This document shows positions 40,887 through 52,774 of a DNA stretch of 64,000 nt, in pieces. The position numbers were made by a program, and so were the translations under genes. Source of the stretch: Trujillonella endophytica. Lineage in GTDB: Bacteria; Actinomycetota; Actinomycetes; Mycobacteriales; Geodermatophilaceae. The DNA is taken from the NCBI RefSeq assembly GCF_900110555.1, contig NZ_FOEE01000005.1:186001-250000 (forward strand), in the 5' to 3' direction. Under the pieces are notes generated by a model. It made no database searches and had not been told where the DNA came from. It saw only the letters and a list, made by a program, of their open reading frames with translations. Numbering within the stretch: position 1 is the first letter of the stretch; each line of letters begins with the position of its first letter.

Positions 40887-41591
40887 GTGGAGGTCCTCGG
40901 CCGGTTCTGGGCCCGCGTCACCACGCCGGTGGACGAGCTGCCCCCGGAGTGGGTGCTGCTCGCCGCAGCGCTCGCCCTGCTCGTCGTCCTCTCCCCCGCG
41001 CTCTGGCGTCCGGCCCGCGGCGTGCTGACGATCGCCCACGAGGGCGCGCACGGCCTGGTCGCGCTCGTCGTCGGCCGACGGCTGGCCGGGATCCGGCTGC
41101 ACTCCGACACCTCCGGGCTGACCGTCTCCGCCGGGCGGCCGTCGGGGCCGGGCATGGTGGCGACCTGCGCCGCCGGCTACACCGGCCCGGCGCTGTTCGG
41201 CCTCGGCGCCGCCGCGCTGCTCGCTGCCGGGCACGCCGTCGGGCTGCTCTGGGCGCTGCTGGCCCTGCTCGGGCTCCTGTTGGTGCAGATCCGCAACTGG
41301 TACGGGCTGTGGTCGGTCCTCGCCACCGGCGCGGCGGTGTTCGCGGCGACCTGGTGGCTGCCGCCGGCCGGGCAGGCCGTCTTCGCCGCGGCCCTGACGT
41401 GGTTCCTGCTGCTGGGCGCGCCGAAGGCCGTGCTCGAGCTGCAGCGCACCCGGCGGCGGCGGGGCGCCCGGGACTCCGACGCCGACCAGCTGGCCCGCCT
41501 CACCGGCCTGCCGGCCCTGGCGTGGGTCGGGGTGCTGCTCGTCGTGGACCTCGCCTGCCTCGCCCTCGGCGCCTGGTGGCTGCTCCGCTGA
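40887..41591 (+). CDS. M50-type membrane metalloprotease
   Basis: 234 aa with about six hydrophobic segments. The zinc motif HEGAH (HExxH) is at about residue 51-55, in TIAHEGAHGLVALVVG, and a second metal-ligand segment is the NWYGLWS region. The family (Peptidase_M50B) cuts substrates within the membrane, mostly in stress signalling. GTG 40887 follows GGAGGGA; a TTG at 40815 upstream would add a non-hydrophobic leader. Its stop is directly followed by the 24-bp repeat array. Substrate unknown. Confidence 0.85.
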   Translation: MEVLGRFWARVTTPVDELPPEWVLLAAALALLVVLSPALWRPARGVLTIAHEGAHGLVALVVGRRLAGIRLHSDTSGLTVSAGRPSGPGMVATCAAGYTGPALFGLGAAALLAAGHAVGLLWALLALLGLLLVQIRNWYGLWSVLATGAAVFAATWWLPPAGQAVFAAALTWFLLLGAPKAVLELQRTRRRRGARDSDADQLARLTGLPALAWVGVLLVVDLACLALGAWWLLR

Positions 41592-41686
41592 GGGCAATTC
41601 CGCGCTTCCGCCCCGGGGCAATTCCGCGCTTCCGCCCCGGGGCAATTTCGCGCTTCCGCCCCGGGGCAATTTCGCGCTTCTGCCCA
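41592..41686. repeat. Four units of a 24-bp repeat between convergent genes
   Basis: Units at 41592, 41615, 41639 and 41663, each close to GGGGCAATTCCGCGCTTCCG plus CCCC. The array starts at the M50 stop codon and ends just before the GH65 stop. The same sequence, inverted, occurs at 8096-8138. GC-rich unit ends can pair (GGGGC/GCCCC). Confidence 0.9.
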
Positions 41687-41711
41687 GCTTGGCGCCGTCG
41701 CGCCCCTCGGG

Positions 41712-44075
41712 TCAGGCGCGCGCGCGGCGGCGGGGGGCCGCGCCGGGCGGCTGGCGTACCGGCGTCACCTCGGGCGCCGGCGGGATGTCCAGGACGCAGT
41801 CGCCGTCGCCGATGGTGATCCGCCGTCCGTGGTGGTGGACGTCGAGCGGCTCGCCCTCCACCAGCCGGTAGCTGGTCTTCTCCGTGCCGACCTCCACCTC
41901 GAGGATCCGGCCCTGGTAGACCACCCGGAACCGCAGCCGGGTCAGCCGGGGTGGCAGCCGCGGGGCGAACAGCAGCCGCCCGTCGTGGTCGCGCATCCCC
42001 CCGAAGCCGGCGACGGCGACGGTCCACCCGCCGGCCATCGAGGCGATGTGCAGGCCGTGCCCGGAGTTGCCGTGCAGGTTCTGGACGTCGGTGAGGGTGG
42101 CCTCGGCCCAGTAGTCGTAGGCGAGCTCGAGGTGCCCGGTCTCGGCCGCCACCACCGCCTGCTGCGCCGCCGACAGCGACGAGTCGCGGACGGTCCGCGC
42201 CTCGTAGTAGGCGAAGTCGGCGGCCTTCTCCTCCTGGGTGAAGGCGTCCCCGCGCAGGTGCAGGGCCATCACCAGGTCGGCCTGCTTGATCACCTGCTTG
42301 CGGTAGATCTCGAAGTACGGGTAGTTCAGCAGCAGCGGGTAGCTCGACGCCGGGGTGGTCTCGAAGTCCCACTCCTCGTGGTGGGTGAAGGCGTCCGACT
42401 GCATGTGCACGCCGAGGCGGGCGTCGAAGGGGATGCGCATCAGCCGGGCGGCCCGCTCCCAGACCGCCACCTCGTCGTCGGTGACCTCCAGCCGGCCGGC
42501 GACGTCGGGCTGCCGGGCCACCGCCTTGGCCGCCTCCCGCAGGTTCCGCTGCGCCATGAGGTTCGTGTAGACGTTGTTGTCCACGACCGCCGTGTACTCG
42601 TCGGGCCCGGTGACCCCGTCGATGCGGAAGCCGTCCTCGCTGTCGAAGTGCCCGAGCGAGGCCCACAGCCGGGCCGTCTCGATGAGCAGCTCGGCCCCGA
42701 AGTCGCGGTCGAACTCCTCGTCCCCGGTGGCGTGCCAGTACCGGACGACGGCGTCGGCGATGTCGGCGTTGATGTGGAAGGCCGCCGTCCCGGCCGGCCA
42801 GTAGCCGGAGGTCTCCTCTCCCCGGATGGTCCGCCACGGGAACGCCGCGCCGTGGCGACCGAGCACCCGGGCCCGCTCGCGGGCCAGTTCCAGGGTCGAG
42901 TGCCGCCAGCGCAGCGCGTCCCGGGCGGCGTGCGGCGCGGTGTAGGTCAGCACCGGCAGCACGTAGGTCTCGGTGTCCCAGAACGTGTGCCCGTCGTAGC
43001 CGGGCCCGGTGAGGCCCTTGGCGGGGATGGGCTGCCGCTCGGCGCGCAACCCCGCCTGGAGGACGTGGAACATGCCCACGCGCACCGCCTGCTGCAGCTC
43101 GTCGTCGCCCTCCACCTCGACGTCGGCCTGCGCCCAGTACTCGTCGAGCACCTGCTTCTGCTCGCTCAGCAGGCGCTCGAAGCCGGCCAGCTTCGCCGTC
43201 GCCAGCGCGCCCTCGACCTGGTCGCGCAGCGCCGGGGCCGAGCGCCGCGAGGACCACCCGTAGGCGAGGTACTTCACCAGCTTGAGCCCGCGGCCCTGCG
43301 GCAGGCGGGCGGCGAGGGTGAACCGGGCCAGGTCCTCCCCCGCCTCCATGTCCTCGGTCGCGGTGTCGGGGACGTCGACGACGTGGTCCATGCCGGCGGC
43401 CATCCGCAGCCCGCTGCGCGAGGTCCGGTGCACCAGCACCGCGCGCTGACCGCGGCCCACCGCCAGCTCCGAGACCAGCGGCCGGCGCAGGGCCGCGGCG
43501 GCCCGCGGGTCCTCGCCCTCGGAGCCGCTGTCGACCGGCTCGTTGGCCAGCAGGTCCGACTGCAGCGCCACGTACAGGTCGCCCCGGTCGTCGGTGCACT
43601 CGACCGCGTACTCGATGGCCGCGATGGACCGCCGGCTCAGCGACACCAGCCGGGTGCTCGTGACCTTCACGGTGCGCCCGTTGGGCGAGCGCCACTCGGT
43701 GACCCGGCGCAGCACCCCGCGGCGCAGGTCGAGGGTCCGGCGGTGGTCGACGATCGTGCCGTAGGCCAGGTCCAGCGGGGTGTCGCCGACCAGCAGCCGG
43801 ATCAGCTTGCCGTCGGTCACGTTGACCACGGTCTGGCCCTGCTCCGGAAAGCCGTAGCCGGCCTCGGCGTAGGGCAGGGGACGCTCCTCGAAGAAGCCGT
43901 TCAGGTAGGTGCCCGGGACGACGACGGGCTCGCCCTCCTCGAACGACCCGCGCATCCCGATGTGCCCGTTGGCCAGCGCGAACACCGACTCGTGCGTGGC
44001 CAGCGAGGCGTGGTCGAGACCGATCTCGGTCAGCGCCCACGGCTCGATCGGGAAGGTGGCCCGGCCCTCGGTCAC
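41712..44075 (-). CDS. Glycoside hydrolase family 65 phosphorylase (trehalose/maltose/kojibiose type)
   Basis: 787 aa. N-terminal beta-sandwich, linker helices and (alpha/alpha)6 barrel of GH65. Key segments: FWDTETYVLP, and VTGPDEYTAVVDNNVYTN with the general acid Glu (about residue 478). GH65 phosphorylases split a disaccharide with phosphate to beta-glucose-1-phosphate with inversion. The adjacent beta-phosphoglucomutase gene makes glucose-6-phosphate from exactly this product. Which disaccharide is used cannot be decided. GTG 44075 has GGAGGA upstream and overlaps the HAD stop, so the pair is coupled. Confidence 0.92.
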   Translation of the reverse strand: MTEGRATFPIEPWALTEIGLDHASLATHESVFALANGHIGMRGSFEEGEPVVVPGTYLNGFFEERPLPYAEAGYGFPEQGQTVVNVTDGKLIRLLVGDTPLDLAYGTIVDHRRTLDLRRGVLRRVTEWRSPNGRTVKVTSTRLVSLSRRSIAAIEYAVECTDDRGDLYVALQSDLLANEPVDSGSEGEDPRAAAALRRPLVSELAVGRGQRAVLVHRTSRSGLRMAAGMDHVVDVPDTATEDMEAGEDLARFTLAARLPQGRGLKLVKYLAYGWSSRRSAPALRDQVEGALATAKLAGFERLLSEQKQVLDEYWAQADVEVEGDDELQQAVRVGMFHVLQAGLRAERQPIPAKGLTGPGYDGHTFWDTETYVLPVLTYTAPHAARDALRWRHSTLELARERARVLGRHGAAFPWRTIRGEETSGYWPAGTAAFHINADIADAVVRYWHATGDEEFDRDFGAELLIETARLWASLGHFDSEDGFRIDGVTGPDEYTAVVDNNVYTNLMAQRNLREAAKAVARQPDVAGRLEVTDDEVAVWERAARLMRIPFDARLGVHMQSDAFTHHEEWDFETTPASSYPLLLNYPYFEIYRKQVIKQADLVMALHLRGDAFTQEEKAADFAYYEARTVRDSSLSAAQQAVVAAETGHLELAYDYWAEATLTDVQNLHGNSGHGLHIASMAGGWTVAVAGFGGMRDHDGRLLFAPRLPPRLTRLRFRVVYQGRILEVEVGTEKTSYRLVEGEPLDVHHHGRRITIGDGDCVLDIPPAPEVTPVRQPPGAAPRRRARA

Positions 44076-44833
44076 GTGCGGTCCTCCGTCATGGCCGGTC
44101 CTCCGTCGGTTCCGTCGAGCAGGTCGGCGAGATCCTGGACGACGACGTCGGCGCCGCCCCGCCGCAGCGCCTCGGCCTGCCCGACGCGGTCCACCCCCAC
44201 CACGTACCCGAAGGCCCCCGCGCGGCCCGCGGCGACCCCGGCCAGGGCGTCCTCGAAGACGACCGCCTGCGCCGGTTCCACCCCCAGCGCCCGCGCGCCG
44301 GCGAGGAAGGTGTCCGGGGCCGGCTTGCCGCGCAGCCCCTCGGCCGCCGCGACCACGCCGTCCACCCGCGCGTCGATCAGGGGACCGAAGCCACCGGCCG
44401 CCACGACCTGCTCGCCGTTGGCCGACGCGGTGACGACGGCGGTCGCCAGGCCCGCGGCCCGCGCGGCCTCGAGGAAACGCAGGGAGCCGGGATAGACGTC
44501 GACGCCGTGCTCGTCGAGCTCGCGCAGCAGGAGCACGTTCTTGCGCTGGCCGACGCCGTGCACCGTGGCGGCGTCCGGGCCGTCGTCCGCCGTGCCCTCG
44601 GGCAGCGTGATGCCCCGGCCGGCGAGGAAGTCGCGGACGCCGTCGGCGCGCGGCTTGCCGTCGACGAAGCGGTTGTAGTCGTCCTGGCTGAACTCCCGCG
44701 CGCCCGGATCCCGGGCTCTCAGGAACTCGTCGAACGTGCGCTTCCACGCGGCCATGTGGACGGTCGCGGTCCTGGTCAGGACGCCGTCCATGTCGAAGAG
44801 GCAGGCCCTGATGCCGTCCGGGAGTCCGAGCAC
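44072..44833 (-). CDS. Beta-phosphoglucomutase-type HAD hydrolase
   Basis: 253 aa. HAD motif I is FDMDGVLT (about 13-20) with nucleophile Asp and general acid Asp two later; motif II is [16 protein letters not shown] and [12 protein letters not shown] form motifs III and IV. Beta-PGM interconverts beta-glucose-1-phosphate and glucose-6-phosphate through beta-glucose 1,6-bisphosphate. Coupled to the GH65 gene by a 4-base overlap (GTGA). GTG 44833 lies 6 nt after TAGCGT on the complement (44840-44845), predicted leaderless. Together they would salvage a disaccharide without using ATP. Confidence 0.93.
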   Translation of the reverse strand: MLGLPDGIRACLFDMDGVLTRTATVHMAAWKRTFDEFLRARDPGAREFSQDDYNRFVDGKPRADGVRDFLAGRGITLPEGTADDGPDAATVHGVGQRKNVLLLRELDEHGVDVYPGSLRFLEAARAAGLATAVVTASANGEQVVAAGGFGPLIDARVDGVVAAAEGLRGKPAPDTFLAGARALGVEPAQAVVFEDALAGVAAGRAGAFGYVVGVDRVGQAEALRRGGADVVVQDLADLLDGTDGGPAMTEDRT

Positions 44834-44990
44834 GCTGCGACGCTACCGGCGCGCCCGACCGCGTGGCGGGTCGAACCGATCCGACCGCGACGCGACGACG
44901 CGCGCGCGGGCTCCCGGCTCCCTATCGTCGGCCGGGGACGACCCGGCCGATCCCGGCGTCCGCACGCCGACCTGCGAGGAGAGGACCCCC

Positions 44991-45533
44991 ATGCCCGACC
45001 GCCCCGTGCCGCCCAGCCCCTACGACTTCCTGCCGGCGGTGCCGTCGTTCCAGGTGACGAGCACCGACGTCCGCGACGGGGAGTCCCTGGCGATGCCGCA
45101 GGTCAGCGGCGTGATGGGCGCCGGTGGCGAGGACCGGTCCCCCCAGCTGTCGTGGTCGGGCTTCCCCGAGGGGACCCGCGGGTTCGCCGTCACCGTCTTC
45201 GACCCCGACGCCCCGACCGTCAGCGGCTTCTGGCACTGGATCGTCACCGCGATCCCCGCCTCGGTGACCTCGCTGCCCTCGGGCGCCGGCAGCCAGGACG
45301 GCGCCGGTCTGCCCGCCGGCGCGTACCAGCTGCGCAACGACGCGGGCTTCCGCTGCTACGTCGGAGCCGCTCCCCCGGCCGGCCACGGGCCGCACCGCTA
45401 TTTCGTCGTGGTGCACGCGCTGGACACCGAGGACCTGGGCGTGCCGGCCGACGCCTCACCGGCCTTCCACGGGTTCACCCTGTTCAGCCACACCCTGGCC
45501 CGCGCCACGCTCGTCGCGACCTACGAGCAGTGA
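44991..45533 (+). CDS. PEBP-like protein (YbhB/YbcL family)
   Basis: 180 aa. The ligand-site signature [19 protein letters not shown] (about 63-81) and [15 protein letters not shown] (about 125-139) define the phosphatidylethanolamine-binding protein fold. Bacterial members bind small anionic ligands; function unclear. No signal peptide. ATG 44991 follows GAGGAGAGGA. Alone between the GH65 operon and a GNAT gene. Confidence 0.85.
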   Translation: MPDRPVPPSPYDFLPAVPSFQVTSTDVRDGESLAMPQVSGVMGAGGEDRSPQLSWSGFPEGTRGFAVTVFDPDAPTVSGFWHWIVTAIPASVTSLPSGAGSQDGAGLPAGAYQLRNDAGFRCYVGAAPPAGHGPHRYFVVVHALDTEDLGVPADASPAFHGFTLFSHTLARATLVATYEQ

Positions 45534-45543
45534 CGGGCCCCGC

Positions 45544-46344
45544 CTAGAGAGGCAGGTCGGCGACGCCGGTCGTGCCGACCCACGCGAAGCCGACCCGCTC
45601 GTAGACCCGGGCCACGTCGTCATCGCCGGCGGTGAGGAACACCAGGTCTGCGGTCTCGCGGGCGTGCTCGGCCAGCGCCGACGTCAGCCCCGCGCCGAGC
45701 CCGCGGCCGCGCAGCCGGGGCAGCGTGGCCACCCCGGTGATCTCGCTGGTCTCGGTGCCGTCGAGGTCCAGCGGGTGGTGCGAGCCGACGGCCACCGGCT
45801 CGCCGCCCTCGACGGCGACCATCATCACGGTGCGGCCGGTGGCGATCCGCTCGCGCAGCACGTCGGTGCGCGGGTTGGCCTCGACGCGCTCCTCCACGAC
45901 CGTGGCGCCGCCGGACGCCGAGGCCGGGGTGGCGAAGGCGAGCTCGGCCAGGCGCTGGTAGCGCGGCAGCTGCGGGTCCTCGGCGCCGACCAGGTACAGC
46001 CGGACGCCGTGCGGCAGCAGCAGCTCCACCGGGTCGTCGAGCACCAGCAGCGGCAGGTACTCGACGGTGAGGCCGGCGCCGCGGGCGGCAGCGGCCGTCC
46101 CGGCGGACCGCTCCCAGATCCACTCCAGGGCCACCGGCAGCCCCGACTCCGCCTGGAGCGCCATCGCCGCGCGGACGTCGTCGACGGTCACCGCTCCCCC
46201 GCCGGGCCGCGGGCGCGCCGGGTAGGGCCACGTGGGGCCGACGACCGGGACGTCGAGCCCGCCCACCGCCTCGATCCGCCCGTCGTGCAGCGGCGCGGCG
46301 GCGTGGTACTGCTCGATGCAGTCGACCAGCCCGGAGCTCCGCAC
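45544..46344 (-). CDS. GNAT family N-acetyltransferase
   Basis: 266 aa. The C-terminal half is a GNAT domain: EITGVATLPRLRGRGLGAGL (about 205-224) contains the acetyl-CoA loop RGRGLG, and FAWVGTTG closes the fold. The N-terminal half (1-120) is an extra unclassified domain. GTG 46344 is chosen because TACTGT (46352-46357, complement) lies 7 nt upstream; the frame is open further but without such a box. Acceptor unknown. Confidence 0.8.
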   Translation of the reverse strand: MRSSGLVDCIEQYHAAAPLHDGRIEAVGGLDVPVVGPTWPYPARPRPGGGAVTVDDVRAAMALQAESGLPVALEWIWERSAGTAAAARGAGLTVEYLPLLVLDDPVELLLPHGVRLYLVGAEDPQLPRYQRLAELAFATPASASGGATVVEERVEANPRTDVLRERIATGRTVMMVAVEGGEPVAVGSHHPLDLDGTETSEITGVATLPRLRGRGLGAGLTSALAEHARETADLVFLTAGDDDVARVYERVGFAWVGTTGVADLPL

Positions 46345-46460
46345 GCGGCCGACAGTAGACGCCGGGGCGCGCGCCGGGGCCGGTCCGCACCCGTCCGTGC
46401 GCGCGGCCCCACCCCCGTCGGGTGACCCGGCGCGCGGGTCCCCCACCGGCGGACGGCACG

Positions 46461-47420
46461 ATGAGTGGCGTGACGGCAGGAACGCGGGCCATCTCGCCCT
46501 ACGCGGTGTTCGACCGCGCCTCGTGGCGAGCGCTGGCCGCAGGCTCGGCGCTCCCCCTCGACGAGCGCGAGCTCGCCTCCCTCAAGAGCCTCGGCGACCG
46601 GATCGACCTCGACGAGGTGGCGACCGTCTACCTGCCGCTGGCGGGGCTGCTGAACCTGCACGTGGAGGCCAGCCGCGGGCTGTGGGAGGCCCGCAACCGG
46701 TTCCTCGGCGACGCCAGCGCCAAGGTGCCCTACGTCATCGCGGTGGCCGGCAGCGTCGCGGTGGGCAAGAGCACCACCGCCCGGCTGCTGCAGACCCTCC
46801 TGGCCGCCGGGCCCGGCGCCCCCCGGGTCGACCTGGTCACCACCGACGGCTTCCTGCTGCCCAACGCCGTCCTGGAGGCCCGCGGGCTGCTGGGCCGCAA
46901 GGGCTTTCCCGAGAGCTACGACCGGCGCGCGCTGATCCGCTTCCTCTCCGAGGTGAAGAGCGGTCGCGGCCGGGTGAGCGCGCCGCTGTACTCGCACTCC
47001 TCCTACGACGTCGTGGACGACGCCACCCAGGACGTCGACCGGCCCGACATCCTCGTGCTCGAGGGGCTCAACGTGCTCCAGGCGGGCCGCCGCGCCGACG
47101 GCCGGGCCCCGGAGGTCTTCCTCTCCGACTTCTTCGACTTCTCCGTCTACGTCGACGCGGCCGAGAGCGACATCCAGGAGTGGTACGTCGAGCGGTTCCT
47201 CGCGCTGCGCCGGACCGCGTTCGCCGACACCAGCGCCTACTTCCACCGCTTCGCCGACCTCAGCGACGAGCAGGCCCGGCAGACCGCGCTGGAGATCTGG
47301 CGGTCGGTCAACGTGCCGAACCTGCGGGAGAACATCGTGCCGACCCGGTCCCGGGCGCGCGCGGTGCTGCAGAAGGCCGCCGACCACTCGGTGCGCCGGG
47401 TCCTGCTGCGCAAGATCTGA
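46461..47420 (+). CDS. coaA: Pantothenate kinase type I CoaA
   Basis: 319 aa, length of type I kinases. P-loop GSVAVGKST (about 97-105), then [10 protein letters not shown] and [19 protein letters not shown] bind pantothenate and phosphate; [10 protein letters not shown]-like region is [15 protein letters not shown]. It performs the first step of coenzyme A synthesis and is normally inhibited by CoA. ATG 46461 is preferred; GTG 46470 is a second possibility. Divergent from the GNAT gene. A strong hairpin follows after 61 bases. Confidence 0.95.
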   Translation: MSGVTAGTRAISPYAVFDRASWRALAAGSALPLDERELASLKSLGDRIDLDEVATVYLPLAGLLNLHVEASRGLWEARNRFLGDASAKVPYVIAVAGSVAVGKSTTARLLQTLLAAGPGAPRVDLVTTDGFLLPNAVLEARGLLGRKGFPESYDRRALIRFLSEVKSGRGRVSAPLYSHSSYDVVDDATQDVDRPDILVLEGLNVLQAGRRADGRAPEVFLSDFFDFSVYVDAAESDIQEWYVERFLALRRTAFADTSAYFHRFADLSDEQARQTALEIWRSVNVPNLRENIVPTRSRARAVLQKAADHSVRRVLLRKI

Positions 47421-47481
47421 GCGGCCGCACCGCCGTCGCGGCCCTCCCGCCGTCCCGGCCGTCCCGCCGTCCCCACCGCCT

Positions 47482-47543
47482 TGCCGGTGTTCTCCGGTCG
47501 TTGCGGGCGCCGCAGGACCCGCAACGACCGGAAGGCACCGGCA
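47482..47543 (+). terminator. Large hairpin after coaA (CCGCAGGA family)
   Basis: 8-bp stem TGCCGGTG/CACCGGCA, a 4x4 internal loop, then a perfect 14-bp stem (47494-47507/47518-47531) and a 10-nt loop ending CCGCAGGA. It lies 61 bases after the coaA stop. Confidence 0.75.
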
Positions 47544-47599
47544 GGGTCCCGCGTCGGCGCCTCCCTCCTCCACGTTTCCGGAGCCGCCGGCCGCTCCGC

Positions 47600-47625
47600 G
47601 GCGACACTGTTGGGGATAACGGTCG
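47600..47625 (+). repeat. Dispersed intergenic element, copy B
   Basis: GCGGCGACACTGTTGGGGAT then AACGGT, in the 415-base gap between coaA and the DUF5999 gene. Best match is copy A at 15731-15762, over about 48 bases. Confidence 0.7.
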
Positions 47626-47835
47626 ACCACCGGGCGCACGGCGGCCCCGCGGCATGGTCCGCGTGTTCCGCCGCGTCGCGCCATGGCAGGTGTCGACGAC
47701 TCGGACGGGTGACTCCGTCGGCGCGCTCCCGTCCCTCCGAGAGTGATCGAGGGCACACTCATCCGTGTTCGGTCACCGACCGGACACGAATCGTCACCAC
47801 CGGCCCCACGGGCCGCTGACCGGGAGTGCCTCCCC

Positions 47836-48039
47836 ATGTGCCATCACGTATCTCCCTGCCCCGACGCCGCCAGCGACGACCGCGACCTCGCCGCGGTGGT
47901 CAGCAGCCACCCCGAGCAGGGCTGGAACCTGCTGTGCAACGGCGTCGTCCTGTTCGACGACGACGGCGAGCTGCTGCCCGACGGTCGTGCCGTCGCCCAC
48001 CACCGCGACTTCGTGCCGGTGCTGGCCGCCGCGGGCTGA
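47836..48039 (+). CDS. DUF5999 family small protein
   Basis: 67 aa. The sequence MCHHVSPCPDAASDDRDLAA and HPEQGWNLLCNGVVLFDDDG match the DUF5999 pattern known from Streptomyces, with Cys at 2 and 8 and another in LLCNG that may bind a metal. ATG 47836 follows GGGAGTG. No function is known. It is convergent with gcvP. Confidence 0.85.
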   Translation: MCHHVSPCPDAASDDRDLAAVVSSHPEQGWNLLCNGVVLFDDDGELLPDGRAVAHHRDFVPVLAAAG

Positions 48040-48143
48040 GCCCTGCGGACCGGCCCGGGCGGTCGCCGAGCACCGCGGGCCGGACGACGCCGTCTCCGGG
48101 TGGGACGGCCGACCCCGGCCGCCCCACCGCACGGGACCCGGAG

Positions 48144-51140
<2,997 letters not shown>

Positions 51141-51170
51141 TGCAGCGACGCTACCAGCGGCCGGTCGTCG

Positions 51171-51216
51171 TCCCACGGCGCTGCGGAGCGTCCTCCCACG
51201 GCGCTGCGGAGCGTCC
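51171..51216. repeat. Two perfect 23-bp direct repeats upstream of gcvP
   Basis: TCCCACGGCGCTGCGGAGCG plus TCC, at 51171-51193 and 51194-51216 with no spacer. They cover -35 and upstream positions of the predicted gcvP promoter, so a tandem regulator site is possible. Each contains CGCT-GCGG-AGCG. Confidence 0.8.
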
Positions 51217-51263
51217 TCCCTCACCGGGGCGCGTCCTCCCCCACCGCAGGACGTGAGGGAGGA
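51214..51263 (-). terminator. Hairpin (CCGCAGGA family) between MerR and gcvP
   Basis: 11-bp stem TCCTCCCTCAC/GTGAGGGAGGA (51214-51224/51253-51263) with a 28-nt loop ending CCGCAGGAC. Downstream of the MerR stop on the minus strand. Third member of a hairpin group. Confidence 0.55.
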
Positions 51264-51267
51264 GGCG

Positions 51268-51292
51268 CGGGGATCAGGTCACCTGATCCCCG
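51268..51292 (-). terminator. 25-bp perfect palindrome after the MerR gene
   Basis: Arms of 12 bp (51268-51279 and 51281-51292, CGGGGATCAGGT and its complement) around a single base, 19 bases after the MerR stop. Most likely a terminator; its perfect symmetry would also suit an operator. Confidence 0.6.
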
Positions 51293-51310
51293 GGGGAAAC
51301 GGGTTCTTCC

Positions 51311-51880
51311 CTACCCCGCGGCGCGGCGACGGCGGCGCAGGGACAGCTCGTCGTCGGAGCTCATCGGCGCGCCGTCGAGCCGCTCGGCCGGGAGCTCGGC
51401 GAGCTCGCCGGACAGCTCCCGCAGCGCACCGGAGACGGCGATGCCGAAGACGCCCTGACCGCCGGCGAGCAGGTCGACGACCTCCTCGGCGGAGGTGCAC
51501 TCGTACACGGTGGCGCCGTCGGAGAAGAGGGTGACGTTGGCCAGGTCCTTGATCCCGCGGTTGCGCAGGTGGTCGACGGCCTTGCGGATGTTCTGCAGGG
51601 AGACCCCGGTGTCCAGCAGCCGCTTGACGACCTTGAGCACGAGGATGTCGCGGAAGGAGTAGAGCCGCTGCGTGCCCGAGCCGGTGGCGCTGCGCACCGA
51701 GGGAGCGACCAGGCCGGTGCGGGCCCAGTAGTCCAGCTGGCGGTAGGTGATCCCCGCGGCGGCGCAGGCGGTCGGGCCCCGGTAGCCGACGAGGTCGGTG
51801 TCGACCTCGTCGTAGGAGGGGGCGCCCACCGCGGCGTCACTGAAGAGCTGACCCTGGGAGCCGTTGCTCTGGTCGCTCAC
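51311..51880 (-). CDS. MerR family regulator next to gcvP (Rv1830-like)
   Basis: 189 aa. HTH at about residues 30-100: GPTACAAAGITYRQLDYWAR starts the winged helix, and SFRDILVLKVVKRLLDTGVS follows. The C-terminal region (115-170) is a short regulatory part, ending in a basic LRRRRRAAG tail. The GTG at 51880 follows GGAGGG by 8 nt. Between gcvP and the bifunctional nuclease, as in M. tuberculosis. It probably senses growth or replication state; target not known. Confidence 0.88.
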   Translation of the reverse strand: MSDQSNGSQGQLFSDAAVGAPSYDEVDTDLVGYRGPTACAAAGITYRQLDYWARTGLVAPSVRSATGSGTQRLYSFRDILVLKVVKRLLDTGVSLQNIRKAVDHLRNRGIKDLANVTLFSDGATVYECTSAEEVVDLLAGGQGVFGIAVSGALRELSGELAELPAERLDGAPMSSDDELSLRRRRRAAG

Positions 51881-52182
51881 GTCGGCGTCCCTCCTCCGTG
51901 TCCCGCCCCCGGTCGGGGCGGCGACCCCGGCGCTGCACCCACTGACCTCAGGTGTCACACCGGTGTTGTTCGTGCAACGTAAGCCGGGCCCTGGGGCGGG
52001 TCAACTGAGCGGGGCGGCGTGTCGCCCCGCAAGACCCGGAAGGAGGGTATCGGCGCCCGGGCGTCGGCACTCAAGCCGTCGCGGGACTCCTGTGACCGGC
52101 GGGAAGACTGAGGCGCACGAGGTCCCACGGGCCCCGTCCGGCGACTCGCGCCCGGCGTGCGGGGCGAGGCGTACCCGGTCGG

Positions 52183-52665
52183 TCAGCCGCCGGAGCCGGA
52201 ACCGGCCCCGAAGTCCTCCGGCGAGATCTGGTCGAGGAACTCGCGGAACTTCTCGACCTCGTCCTCCTGCTCGTCGGGGATCTCGATGCCGACCTCGTCG
52301 AGCAAGGACTCGGCGCCGAAGATCGGCGCACCGGTCCGCACCGCGAGCGCGACCGCGTCCGACGGGCGGGCGCTGACGACCCGGTCCTCGCCGAGGACGA
52401 GCTCGGCGATGTAGATCCCGTCCCGCATCTCGGTGATGTTGACGGCCTCCAGCGTCGCGCCGAGCGCGCGGACGACGTCGCGGAGCAGGTCGTGGGTCAT
52501 GGGCCGCGCCGGCCGGACCCCCTGCTGCTCGAACGCGATGGCGGCGGCCTCGACCGCCCCGATCCAGATCGGGAGGTACCGCTCCCCCTGCGTCTCCTTG
52601 AGCAGCAGGATCGGCTGGTTGCCGGGCAGCTCGACCCGGACCCCGACGACACGCAGTTCCTGCAC
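52183..52665 (-). CDS. Bifunctional nuclease family protein (DUF151)
   Basis: 160 aa. VVGVRVELPGNQPILLLKET and RYLPIWIGAVEAAAIAFEQQG (about 25-46) are the core signature, and RPSDAVALAVRTGAPIF (about 105-121) completes the fold. The family was described as RNase/DNase in plants; bacterial role is uncertain. GTG 52665 follows GGAGT by 5 nt; a short acidic/Gly C-terminus ends GAGSGSGG. It stands between two MerR genes. Confidence 0.9.
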   Translation of the reverse strand: MQELRVVGVRVELPGNQPILLLKETQGERYLPIWIGAVEAAAIAFEQQGVRPARPMTHDLLRDVVRALGATLEAVNITEMRDGIYIAELVLGEDRVVSARPSDAVALAVRTGAPIFGAESLLDEVGIEIPDEQEDEVEKFREFLDQISPEDFGAGSGSGG

Positions 52666-52774
52666 GGAGACTCCTCGGCTGCTGTACGGCTGGATGTCGG
52701 CTCCCGGCAGGGCAGTCGGGTCGGCGCGATCCGGCGGCGCCCCGGGGATCCGGTGCGTCCACCGTACGCCCGAC

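Noticed and set aside
40815-40887. TTG 40815 as the start of the M50 gene
   Set aside because: It has no ribosome binding site; GTG 40887 follows GGAGGGA and gives the normal family start.
51141-51310. Glycine riboswitch upstream of gcvP
   Set aside because: The -10 box is 7 nt from the ATG, so there is no leader, and no aptamer-like sequence is seen.
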